Shown: one piece after another, positions 1-5,899 of the stretch
Layout: each line of letters opens with the position of its first letter
Numbering within the stretch: the stretch's first letter is position 1
Assembly: GCA_008974855.1 (NCBI GenBank)
Contig: BFAR01000162.1
Location: 1 to 8,077, forward strand
Direction: 5' to 3'
Length of the DNA stretch: 8,077 bases
Origin: an archaeon MnTg01
GTDB lineage: Archaea; Thermoproteota; Nitrososphaeria; Nitrososphaerales; Nitrosopumilaceae
Program-made: the position numbers and the translations under genes
Notes under the pieces: generated by a model
What the model saw: only the letters and a program-made list of their open reading frames with translations
Told to the model about the DNA's origin: nothing
Databases searched by the model: none

Positions 1-979
1 TTTGTATGGCAGACCCTGCTGCACCTTTCATTAGATTATCTGATGCTGATAATGCAATGAGTCTATGATTATCTTCGTCTATATCAAAACCAATATCACA
101 AAAATTCGAACCAACTAAGAATTTAGGGTCTGGGAATTTGTATAATCCTTTTTTATCTCGAATTAATCTGATAAACTTTTCATTACCATATGCTTCGCGA
201 TATAATTTCCACAATTCTTTTTCTTCAAGGTCTTTTTTCATGAATGTATGATTAGTACATAGAATCCCACGCACAACATCAACTGCATGAGGACTCATTG
301 ACACATGAATTTTTTTTCCAGCAATTTCACTTAGTTCTTGTTCTATTTCTCCAGTATGTCTATGCTTTGCAGGTTTGTATGGACGAATAACTCCCGCACG
401 CATTGCATGAGCTGTACCTGATCCAGAGCCTGCACCAGATGATCCAATTTTAGAATCTACTACAATATGCTCTATGTCGATTAAGTCATTTCTTATAAGA
501 GGAGCTAACGCAAGAATAGAAGTTACTGCCATACATCCAGGACACGATACAAGCTGTGCATTTTTAATTTTCTCCCTGTGAAGTTCTGGAATTCCAAAAA
601 CAGATTTTTTTAAATAATCTGGATGAGGATGTTCCCAACCATACCATTTATCATAATCTTCCTTATTATGTAATCTATAATCTGCACTAAGATCAATGAT
701 TTTCATTCCTCTATCATAAAGTGTCTTTACAATTTCTGTTGCAGTGCCATGAGGAACTGCAGTAAATACTAAATCACATTTGTCTGACATTTTATCATAA
801 TCAAGTTCGGAAAAAGTAAGTTCTGTGAAACCTTTCAAACTTGGTTGAACTCTGTGTATATATTCTCCAGCGTGTTGTCTTGAGGTGACCATTGTTATTT
901 CTACTTCTGGATGATTTACCAATAGACGAAGTGTTTCTCCACCTACGTATCCTGATGCACCAACTATTCCTACTTTCAT
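1..979 (-). CDS. argC/lysY: N-acetyl-gamma-glutamyl-phosphate reductase / LysW-aminoadipyl- or LysW-glutamyl-phosphate reductase (ArgC/LysY), 3' end cut by window
   Basis: This enzyme carries out the NADPH-dependent reduction of an acyl phosphate to a semialdehyde. In LysW systems the substrate is LysW-bound glutamyl or aminoadipyl phosphate. I translated 326 codons before the window edge; the family is about 345 residues, so roughly the last 20 are missing. The N-terminus MKVGIVGASGYVGGE is the Rossmann nucleotide-binding loop. The catalytic cysteine lies in SCPGCMA (C149), where bacterial ArgC usually reads NPGCYPT. The active-site histidine lies in KHRHTGEIEQ (H208). The glycine/serine-rich SSGAGSGSG (180-188) is the usual ArgC substrate loop. 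The ATG at 977-979 is preceded by GAGGAT five or so bases upstream, which supports this start. It lies downstream of lysX on the same strand but has its own TATA-like box. The family call is secure. The choice between ArgC, LysY or dual function rests on the lysW/lysX neighbours. Confidence 0.93.
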   Translation of the reverse strand, partial: MKVGIVGASGYVGGETLRLLVNHPEVEITMVTSRQHAGEYIHRVQPSLKGFTELTFSELDYDKMSDKCDLVFTAVPHGTATEIVKTLYDRGMKIIDLSADYRLHNKEDYDKWYGWEHPHPDYLKKSVFGIPELHREKIKNAQLVSCPGCMAVTSILALAPLIRNDLIDIEHIVVDSKIGSSGAGSGSGTAHAMRAGVIRPYKPAKHRHTGEIEQELSEIAGKKIHVSMSPHAVDVVRGILCTNHTFMKKDLEEKELWKLYREAYGNEKFIRLIRDKKGLYKFPDPKFLVGSNFCDIGFDIDEDNHRLIALSASDNLMKGAAGSAIQ

Positions 980-1038
980 GGATATCCTCTTCGTAAATTA
1001 CTATAATTTATTTCCTAGTAACCATAAATGAATTTTCT

Positions 1039-1047
1039 TTAAATTTG
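1039..1047 (-). promoter_or_regulatory. TATA-like box of argC/lysY
   Basis: On the minus strand this reads AAATTTAAA, a good archaeal TATA box. About 26 bases downstream puts the start site near 1017 and leaves a leader of some 38 bases. That leader contains the GAGG ribosome-binding motif next to the argC/lysY start. It suggests argC/lysY can be transcribed separately from lysX. Seen by eye; not tested. Confidence 0.5.
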
Positions 1048-1088
1048 TCGTTTTTGGAGAAGCGTGCTTTTGCTCTCTAATTAATAAT

Positions 1089-1095
1089 AAAAAAA
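1089..1095 (-). terminator. T-run terminator after the NFFG-repeat gene
   Basis: Seven A on the plus strand give T7 in the minus-strand transcript, within a longer T-rich stretch about 50 bases past the stop of the small secreted protein gene. Archaeal termination commonly needs only such U-tracts. Confidence 0.4.
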
Positions 1096-1111
1096 GAATG
1101 GTTTGACTCTC

Positions 1112-1123
1112 AGTTAGCTAACT
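1112..1123. repeat. 12-base perfect palindrome
   Basis: AGTTAGCTAACT equals its own reverse complement. It lies 19 bases after the stop of the NFFG-repeat gene and upstream of the T-run. It could be an operator-type site or a weak hairpin feeding the terminator. A chance palindrome in AT-rich DNA is also possible. Confidence 0.35.
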
Positions 1124-1141
1124 TCTTTTATTGTATCGGAT

Positions 1142-1591
1142 TTAATCCTGTCCAAAGAAGTTGTCTACTTCAAACCCATTCCAAGTTGCAAAGCTTAGAT
1201 CAACTGTGGTACCTAATTTGATTGATGAAGAGTCCTGATTTGTAGGAGATTCTGCTGACATTTGAATTGCATATGCTCTAAATCCATCATATGTAGTTGA
1301 TAATTCTTGGTCTTGATCCAATCCAGCTCCAAAGAAGTTGCTTGCTGCAAATCCATTGAACTCAGAATATGCTAGATTAACCGTAGTCCCAGATTTAGTT
1401 ACTGCGTTGACTGTACCTACTGCTGGTGCTTCTTGGGATGGTCCTGCTCCAAAGAAGTTGTTTGCTGTTAATCCATTAGATATTGTCCATTCTTCTGCTG
1501 CGGCAAATGGAATTTGTCCTGAAAGTCCTATCGCCATTGTTGCTGTAAATATTACAGAAACAGAAAGGATATACATGCTTTTTGCTATCAT
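1142..1591 (-). CDS. Small secreted protein with three NG-x4-NFFG repeats, function unknown
   Basis: I do not recognise the family. The frame is open from ATG 1645, but I favour ATG 1591, which gives 149 residues. From there the protein begins MIAKSMYILSVSVIFTATMA, a short basic n-region and a hydrophobic core, followed by a small-residue cleavage zone (PFAAA before EEW). A TATA-like ATAATTAA sits about 26 bases upstream of that ATG, fitting a leaderless mRNA. The predicted mature part is about 117 residues, cysteine-free and acidic. It carries three copies of NG-x4-NFFG, the last ending two residues before the stop. The second and third copies each belong to a longer unit of about 23 residues beginning GTTV[ND]L. 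The protein is presumably exported to the cell surface or outside. It lies between lysX and argC/lysY, on the same strand, but looks unrelated to amino acid synthesis. ATGs at 1606 and 1645 are possible alternative starts. Confidence 0.75.
   Translation of the reverse strand: MIAKSMYILSVSVIFTATMAIGLSGQIPFAAAEEWTISNGLTANNFFGAGPSQEAPAVGTVNAVTKSGTTVNLAYSEFNGFAASNFFGAGLDQDQELSTTYDGFRAYAIQMSAESPTNQDSSSIKLGTTVDLSFATWNGFEVDNFFGQD
1145..1180 (-). repeat. NFFG module, copy 3
   Basis: Encodes NGFEVDNFFGQD at the C-terminus. The codons for NFFG match the other two copies base for base at AACTTCTTTGGA. Confidence 0.75.
1322..1357 (-). repeat. NFFG module, copy 2
   Basis: Encodes NGFAASNFFGAG. It lies 59 codons before copy 3 and is preceded by GTTVNLAYSEF, matching GTTVDLSFATW before copy 3. 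Confidence 0.75.
1442..1477 (-). repeat. NFFG module, copy 1
   Basis: Encodes NGLTANNFFGAG, 40 codons before copy 2. It begins a few residues after the predicted signal-peptide cleavage zone. Confidence 0.75.
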
Positions 1592-1613
1592 GTGTAAATA
1601 AGTCATAATCATG

Positions 1614-1621
1614 TTAATTAT
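1614..1621 (-). promoter_or_regulatory. TATA-like box of the NFFG-repeat gene
   Basis: Minus-strand ATAATTAA is centred about 26 bases before ATG 1591, so transcription would begin at or next to the start codon (leaderless). No Shine-Dalgarno motif is seen before any candidate ATG. A second candidate near 1680-1690 (AAAATTTACA) would give a longer transcript reaching ATG 1645. Confidence 0.35.
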
Positions 1622-1709
1622 GCCTGTGTTGTGCATTTTGCACATCAGAGCTAAAATGATCTATTGTTACTAGAATGTTGTAAATTTTGAACGTGAATTC
1701 GAAACTATG

Positions 1710-1716
1710 AAAAAAA
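1710..1716 (-). terminator. T-run terminator after lysX
   Basis: T7 on the minus strand lies six bases past the lysX stop codon. It probably ends the argG-lysW-lysX transcript, at least in part. Confidence 0.45.
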
Positions 1717-1722
1717 CTTCAA

Positions 1723-2580
1723 TTATCTTCTAGCTGAATTTAATGCAAACTCAACCATTTCTTTTGGGATATTCTTCTTTGCAACTTTCGATAATCCCTT
1801 AAACTCAACTGTATTATTTACTTCATGCACTACCAAACCATTTTTTTCATCTTCCATCAAATCCACACCTAATATTCCCCCTCCAACTGCTTGAGATGCC
1901 TTTGCACAAACATCTTCTATTTCTTTTGTAATATCACATAATTCAGGTTCAGCTCCTAATGCAATGTTTGTTTTAAAACCTCCAGATGATTTTCTATACA
2001 TAGCAGCAATGGCTTGATCTCCTACCGTAATTACACGAATATCTCTAGGAGGCCGTTTAACTAATTCTTGAAGATAAAAAATCCTATCATGTGGACCATC
2101 AGTTAATTCACGTAACTCAAACATTGCTTCTACTGTATCTTTGTCTTTTAATGGCATAACTCCTCTTCCCCAACTTCCAATTACTGGTTTTAACACTAAG
2201 GGAAATCCAACTTTTTCTAGATTTTCCTTTGCAGCGTCTGCAGAAAACGAGAAATATGTTTTAGGTGTTGGAATATTATTTTTTTTTAAACACAGAGACA
2301 TGATAAGCTTATTTCCACAATTACTTGCCACTTCAAATTTGTTAATCACAGGAACGTCTAAGAATTCAAGACAAGCTGTAAAATGAAGACCTCTAAAATA
2401 ACTTATACATCGTTCTAAAACTATATCTCCAAAATCATAATCATTTTTTTGACTGTCAGTATTGAATTGTGTAATTTTAGCATCAAGCATAATTGTATCG
2501 TGACCAAGCTCTATTGCTTGCTTTTCAAGCATCTTTTCTTCCGACCTTAGTCGATCAAAAACTATACAAATTTTTGACAA
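1723..2580 (-). CDS. lysX: LysW-amino acid ligase LysX (RimK-type ATP-grasp; alpha-aminoadipate and/or glutamate)
   Basis: The enzyme uses ATP to couple the amino group of alpha-aminoadipate (lysine route) or glutamate (ornithine/arginine route) to the gamma-carboxyl of LysW's last glutamate. The 285 residues match the family length. The N-terminus MSKICIVFDRLRSEEKML resembles LysX enzymes. The glycine-rich ATP loop is KPVIGSWGRGV (131-141), QELVKRPPRDIRV is at 171-183, GFKTN at 201-205, and the metal-binding end HEVNNTVEFKG at 252-262. The start is TTG directly after the lysW TAA, in the same frame. GGGGAG at the end of lysW lies about five bases upstream as ribosome-binding site, so translation is coupled to lysW. 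The next Met is residue 17, inside the conserved N-terminus, so TTG is the better start. I cannot tell from sequence whether it prefers glutamate (ArgX), aminoadipate (LysX) or both. Confidence 0.92.
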   Translation of the reverse strand: MSKICIVFDRLRSEEKMLEKQAIELGHDTIMLDAKITQFNTDSQKNDYDFGDIVLERCISYFRGLHFTACLEFLDVPVINKFEVASNCGNKLIMSLCLKKNNIPTPKTYFSFSADAAKENLEKVGFPLVLKPVIGSWGRGVMPLKDKDTVEAMFELRELTDGPHDRIFYLQELVKRPPRDIRVITVGDQAIAAMYRKSSGGFKTNIALGAEPELCDITKEIEDVCAKASQAVGGGILGVDLMEDEKNGLVVHEVNNTVEFKGLSKVAKKNIPKEMVEFALNSARR

Positions 2581-2748
2581 TTACTCTCCCCAATCTTCGC
2601 CTACAGTTTCTGCTTGTTTTAATTCGACTTTTGCACCCTCTTTCTTAGAGATTTCAAAATCGGCTCCACAATCAGGACAGGAGACAATTTCTCCTACAGC
2701 GGCGTCATTAGGGATGTTTAGACTTGCATCACATTCAGGACAGTTCAT
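2581..2748 (-). CDS. lysW: Amino-group carrier protein LysW
   Basis: A 55-residue protein that carries pathway intermediates on its C-terminal glutamate, protecting the amino group and docking to LysX, LysZ, LysY, LysJ and LysK. Two zinc-type CxxC pairs are seen: CPEC (C3, C6) and CPDC (C24, C27). The chain then turns acidic and ends EDWGE, the hallmark of functional LysW, with the terminal Glu being the attachment site. Its ATG has GGTGA nine bases upstream. It sits 25 bases after argG and abuts lysX with no gap. The small acidic protein feeding directly into its ligase leaves little doubt about identity. Confidence 0.95.
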   Translation of the reverse strand: MNCPECDASLNIPNDAAVGEIVSCPDCGADFEISKKEGAKVELKQAETVGEDWGE

Positions 2749-2773
2749 CGATTTAATTCACCGACTTTTTTTG

Positions 2774-3946
2774 TTATTTATTAGCTTCTGTTGACTGCAT
2801 TCCCCACAATTCAACAAAACCTCTAGCCAATTTTTGATCGAAAGTTGAACCTTTTCCATAAGTTGCGATATCATGCCTATACAATGAATGCCTTGATTTA
2901 CGTCCCACTACTCGTAAACTACCTTTGTACATTTTCAGTTTTACAGTTCCGCTAACACGTTTTTGAGTATGATCTATAAAGGCATCTAGATCCCTTTTTA
3001 GCGGATCCTCCCATAAACCAGAGTAAACTAACCATGACCACTCATCATCTACCGTTGATTTGAATTTTGTTTCGTGTTTTGTATGAACCATTTTTTCTAA
3101 ATCATAATGAGCTTCAATTAGACACAATGCTGCAGGTGTCTCATACACTTCACGTGACTTTATTCCAACCACCCTGTCTTCAATATGATCAACTATTCCA
3201 ATTCCCGCAGCTCCTGCCTTTTTGTTAAGATACTCAATTAGTTGAACAGGACCTTTAGATTTTCCATCTACTGCAATTGGAATTCCTTTCTCAAATTTTA
3301 TTTCGACATAGCTTGGTTTTGTAGGTAAATTTTTTGTCTTAACCCAAATGAATGCATCTTCTGGAGGTTCTCTGTATGGATCCTCTAACACTCCGCCCTC
3401 AATTGCTCTTCCCCAAAGATTCTGATCAATACTAAATTTTTTAGCTACATTATCGATTTTAATCCCATGTTTTTTTGCAAACTTTAATTCAGTTGTCCTA
3501 TCTAAATTCAAATCCCTAATTGGTGCAATGATTGGAAGATTTGATCCTGCACGCATTGTAATATCAAACCTTACTTGATCATTTCCTTTTCCAGAGCACC
3601 CATGTGCAAGGGCTGTCACCTTCTCTTTTTTTGCAATTTCTAGAACCTTTTTTGCAATTAATGGCCTTGCAAGAGCAGTAGCGAGACAATATTTTTTTTG
3701 ATATAATGCATTTGCTTTAATTGAAGGAAAAATGTATTTTGTAACAAATTCTTTTTTGGCATCTATATTGTAGTGTTTTTTTACTCCTAGTTTTTTGGCC
3801 TTAGCAGTAATTTGCTTTGGATCATCTCCTTGTCCTACATCAACTGTGATGGTAACTACATCCATTTCGTATTTTTCTTGTAGATACTTTACCACTACTG
3901 ATGTATCCAGTCCACCTGAGAATGCTAGAATTGCTTTTTCTGTCAT
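2774..3946 (-). CDS. argG: Argininosuccinate synthase
   Basis: Joins citrulline and aspartate using ATP, giving argininosuccinate, AMP and PPi, in the penultimate step of arginine synthesis. From ATG 3946 it has 390 residues, about the family norm. Key features are the ATP-pyrophosphatase loop AFSGGLDTS (8-16), HGCSGKGNDQVRFD (115-128, where many homologues have HGCTGKGNDQVRFE) and SIDQNLWGRAIEGG (172-185). An in-frame GTG at 3958 would add MSCP. I prefer the ATG, because GTGAG lies seven bases before it and nothing similar precedes the GTG. It is first in a minus-strand operon with lysW and lysX, tying the carrier-protein pathway to arginine. Lysine-rich, as expected in an AT-rich archaeon. 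Cytoplasmic. Confidence 0.96.
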   Translation of the reverse strand: MTEKAILAFSGGLDTSVVVKYLQEKYEMDVVTITVDVGQGDDPKQITAKAKKLGVKKHYNIDAKKEFVTKYIFPSIKANALYQKKYCLATALARPLIAKKVLEIAKKEKVTALAHGCSGKGNDQVRFDITMRAGSNLPIIAPIRDLNLDRTTELKFAKKHGIKIDNVAKKFSIDQNLWGRAIEGGVLEDPYREPPEDAFIWVKTKNLPTKPSYVEIKFEKGIPIAVDGKSKGPVQLIEYLNKKAGAAGIGIVDHIEDRVVGIKSREVYETPAALCLIEAHYDLEKMVHTKHETKFKSTVDDEWSWLVYSGLWEDPLKRDLDAFIDHTQKRVSGTVKLKMYKGSLRVVGRKSRHSLYRHDIATYGKGSTFDQKLARGFVELWGMQSTEANK

Positions 3947-4018
3947 AGGGCAGCTCACTGACAGTTTTTGTGCTTTTATTTTTTGTGTTGTATTCTCAAG
4001 AATGGTATTTTCCTTGAA

Positions 4019-4027
4019 AAATTTATC
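4019..4027 (-). promoter_or_regulatory. TATA-like box of the argG-lysW-lysX operon
   Basis: Minus-strand GATAAATTT predicts a start site near 3996 and a leader of about 50 bases with the GTGAG motif before the argG ATG. An inverted repeat lies directly upstream, over the expected TFB contact region. Confidence 0.4.
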
Positions 4028-4031
4028 AAAA

Positions 4032-4046
4032 GTTCATTTTTTGAAC
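4032..4046. promoter_or_regulatory. Inverted repeat GTTCA-N5-TGAAC, possible operator
   Basis: Five-base arms separated by five T sit directly upstream of the argG TATA-like box. The geometry suits a dimeric helix-turn-helix repressor that would block TFB/TBP loading. No regulator gene is in the window, and chance occurrence is possible. Confidence 0.35.
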
Positions 4047-4061
4047 AAGAAATTTTCCTGC

Positions 4062-4073
4062 TAGCTTAAGCTA
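4062..4073. promoter_or_regulatory. 12-base palindrome TAGCTTAAGCTA, possible operator
   Basis: A perfect 12-base palindrome just upstream of the TATA-like box of the ABC importer operon, about 40-50 bases before its predicted start site. This position suits an activator or repressor. It is a separate site from the argG-side inverted repeat. Confidence 0.35.
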
Positions 4074-4084
4074 AAATTAGAACG

Positions 4085-4091
4085 TTATTTA
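4085..4091 (+). promoter_or_regulatory. TATA-like box of the ABC importer operon (leaderless)
   Basis: TTATTTA is centred about 26 bases before 4114, so the transcript would begin at the ATG of the binding-protein gene. No Shine-Dalgarno motif precedes that ATG, which agrees with a leaderless mRNA. Confidence 0.45.
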
Positions 4092-4114
4092 TCCATCGAA
4101 TATAACGCTGTTTT

Positions 4115-5131
4115 ATGAAAATCCGTTCAGCAATTATTGGTGGAATAGTGGCCATAGCTGCAATTAGCATAGCAGCAACTGTTTATGAATCAGAACAATC
4201 AATTTATGAAAATAAAATAAGAGTTGCTTTTTTTCCAAATATTGGTCACGCTGTACCAATAATAGGTTATGAAACTGGAATTTTTGCAGATGGACTTGGA
4301 AACAAAACTATGATTGAAACAAAAATTTTTGATAATGGCCCACCAGTAATAGAATCTATTTTTGCTGGCTCTATTGATATTGCATATGTGGGCCCAGGAC
4401 CTGCAATAAACGGTTTTCTAAAATCTGAAAAACAAGATGTAAAGATCCTTGCAGGAGCAGCAAGTGGAGGAGCAAGCTTTGTCGTGCATCCTGATTCAAA
4501 AATTAATTCTGCAGAAGATTTTTTCGGCAAAAGGATTGCAGCTCCACAAATAGGAAATACTCAAGACGTCTCTTTACGCCATTATCTTTCTGAAAATGGG
4601 CTAAAGCCAGTAGAGAAGGGGGGGTCTGTAGTTGTACTCAATATCGCAAATCCTGACATATACACTCTTTTTGTGAAAGGTGAGATCGATGGTGCTTGGG
4701 TTCCAGAACCTTGGGCTACTATATTTATTCAAGAGCTAAATGGAAAACGATTATTTTTTGAAGAAGATCTTTGGCCAGAAAAAAAATTTGCAACAGTATT
4801 ATTGATTGGAAGGACCAATTACATAGAAGAGCATCCAAAAATTATTGAAAACTGGATAGCCTCTCATGAAAAAACTGTTTTGTGGATTAATGAAAATCCA
4901 AAAGAATCTGAAATAATTTTCAATCAGTTTATGAAAAAAGCATTTGGTAAGTCACTACCTGAACAAATTATAAGTGAATCATTAACAAATCTTGAAATAA
5001 CTTCTGATCCACTTGAAGAATCAATTTACATTTTTGCAGAACGTGCTGATTCTCTTGGTTATTTAGGTCGTCATGGTTATGATTTGGAAGGAATTTTTTA
5101 TGAGTCAAACTCTATGGAGAATGAACTATGA
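4115..5131 (+). CDS. ABC importer substrate-binding protein, nitrate/sulfonate/taurine (NrtA/SsuA/TauA-like) family
   Basis: 338 residues that capture a small solute outside the membrane and deliver it to the permease. The N-terminus has one hydrophobic segment (about 5-24) after MKIR. No cysteine appears anywhere, so it is not a lipoprotein; the segment probably stays as a membrane anchor. The mature domain is a periplasmic-binding type II fold: VAFFPNIGHAVPIIGYETGIF (37-57), NGPPVIESIFAGSIDIAYVG (74-93) and the hinge region AAPQIGNTQDVSLRHYL (142-158), followed by GEIDGAWVPEPWA (189-201), all typical of the SsuA/NrtA group. Substrate is not decidable: sulfonates, nitrate-like anions or vitamin precursors have all been assigned to relatives. 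First gene of a three-gene operon; its TGA overlaps the ATPase ATG. It contains a G7 run at 4618-4624, unusual in this AT-rich DNA. Confidence 0.88.
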   Translation: MKIRSAIIGGIVAIAAISIAATVYESEQSIYENKIRVAFFPNIGHAVPIIGYETGIFADGLGNKTMIETKIFDNGPPVIESIFAGSIDIAYVGPGPAINGFLKSEKQDVKILAGAASGGASFVVHPDSKINSAEDFFGKRIAAPQIGNTQDVSLRHYLSENGLKPVEKGGSVVVLNIANPDIYTLFVKGEIDGAWVPEPWATIFIQELNGKRLFFEEDLWPEKKFATVLLIGRTNYIEEHPKIIENWIASHEKTVLWINENPKESEIIFNQFMKKAFGKSLPEQIISESLTNLEITSDPLEESIYIFAERADSLGYLGRHGYDLEGIFYESNSMENEL

Positions 5132-5898
5132 CAAAGCTTGAAGCAAAAAACATTGTAAAGTATTTTGATCATAAAGGACATAGTCTTAAGGCCTTAGGTG
5201 GTCTTAACCTCAAAATTGAAGCTGGAGACTTTGTTTGTTTGGTGGGTCCATCTGGATGTGGAAAATCTACTTTTCTTAGAATAGCAGCTGGGCTTTCTGC
5301 CCCTGATGAGGGAGAGATACTATTTGATGGTAAACCAATTACTACTACTGGCCCTGAACGAATAATGGTATTCCAGGAAGGAGCTCTATTTCCATGGCTA
5401 AAAGTTGTTGATAATGTCGAATTTGGTCTCATGATTGCAGGAATTCCAAAGGAAGAACGCTCACAAATATCAAATAGATATTTGGATATGATGCAACTAA
5501 CAAAATTTGCAGATTCTTATACTTTCCAATTATCCACCGGAATGAAACAGAGAGTTGCAATAGCAAGAGCTCTTGCTATGGATCCTGACGTTCTGTTAAT
5601 GGATGAACCGTTTGCTTCCCTTGATGCACTAACTAGGGACCTATTGTTAGTTGAATTACAACTAATCTGGGAAAAAACCAAAAAAACAATTATTTTTGTA
5701 ACTCACAATGTAGCAGAAGCTGTTGTTCTTGGAAACAAAGTATTCGTTATGAAAAATAGACCATCTTCAATAAAAAAAGAAATTTCAATCAATTATCGTC
5801 GTCCAAGACTAATCGAAGATGCGAATCTAATAAAATATCAAAAAGAGATCTTAGACGAGCTTCGACCAGAGGTTACAGGTAAAACTTCAGGCGAATAA
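5128..5898 (+). CDS. ABC importer ATPase, nitrate/sulfonate/taurine (SsuB/TauB-like) family
   Basis: 256-residue nucleotide-binding subunit that hydrolyses ATP to drive uptake through the neighbouring permease, on the cytoplasmic face. Walker A is GPSGCGKST (40-48), the Q-loop glutamine is Q83 in VFQEGALFPW, Walker B plus catalytic glutamate is VLLMDE (155-160), the D-loop is SLD (164-166) and the switch histidine is H193. The ABC signature is LSTGM (135-139) rather than LSGGM. The H-loop reads THN where THD is usual. All catalytic residues are present, so it should be active. The ATG overlaps the binding-protein stop by four bases (ATGA), and GGAGA seven bases upstream provides the ribosome-binding site, indicating coupled translation. 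The FPW after the Q-loop is characteristic of the SsuB/TauB/NrtD group. Confidence 0.93.
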   Translation: MTKLEAKNIVKYFDHKGHSLKALGGLNLKIEAGDFVCLVGPSGCGKSTFLRIAAGLSAPDEGEILFDGKPITTTGPERIMVFQEGALFPWLKVVDNVEFGLMIAGIPKEERSQISNRYLDMMQLTKFADSYTFQLSTGMKQRVAIARALAMDPDVLLMDEPFASLDALTRDLLLVELQLIWEKTKKTIIFVTHNVAEAVVLGNKVFVMKNRPSSIKKEISINYRRPRLIEDANLIKYQKEILDELRPEVTGKTSGE

Positions 5899-5899
5899 T

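Noticed and set aside
980..1141. Possible small RNA or riboswitch between argC/lysY and the NFFG-repeat gene
   Set aside because: Only a TATA-like box, a T-run and a short palindrome are visible; no extended stem structure was found by eye.
1338..1601. Plus-strand open frame of 87 codons opposite the NFFG-repeat gene
   Set aside because: It is antisense to a gene with a signal peptide and repeats, its residues show no domain, and it has no promoter or ribosome-binding motif.
2571..2590. LysW-LysX as one fused gene with an erroneous stop
   Set aside because: LysW must end in a free C-terminal glutamate (EDWGE), exactly where the TAA falls, and lysX has its own ribosome-binding motif, so the stop is real.
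3795..4064. Plus-strand open frame of 89 codons over the argG start and divergent spacer
   Set aside because: Mostly antisense to the conserved ATP-binding end of argG; the composition looks like a shadow frame.
4267..4530. Minus-strand open frame inside the binding-protein gene
   Set aside because: Antisense to conserved binding-protein motifs, with no independent signal.
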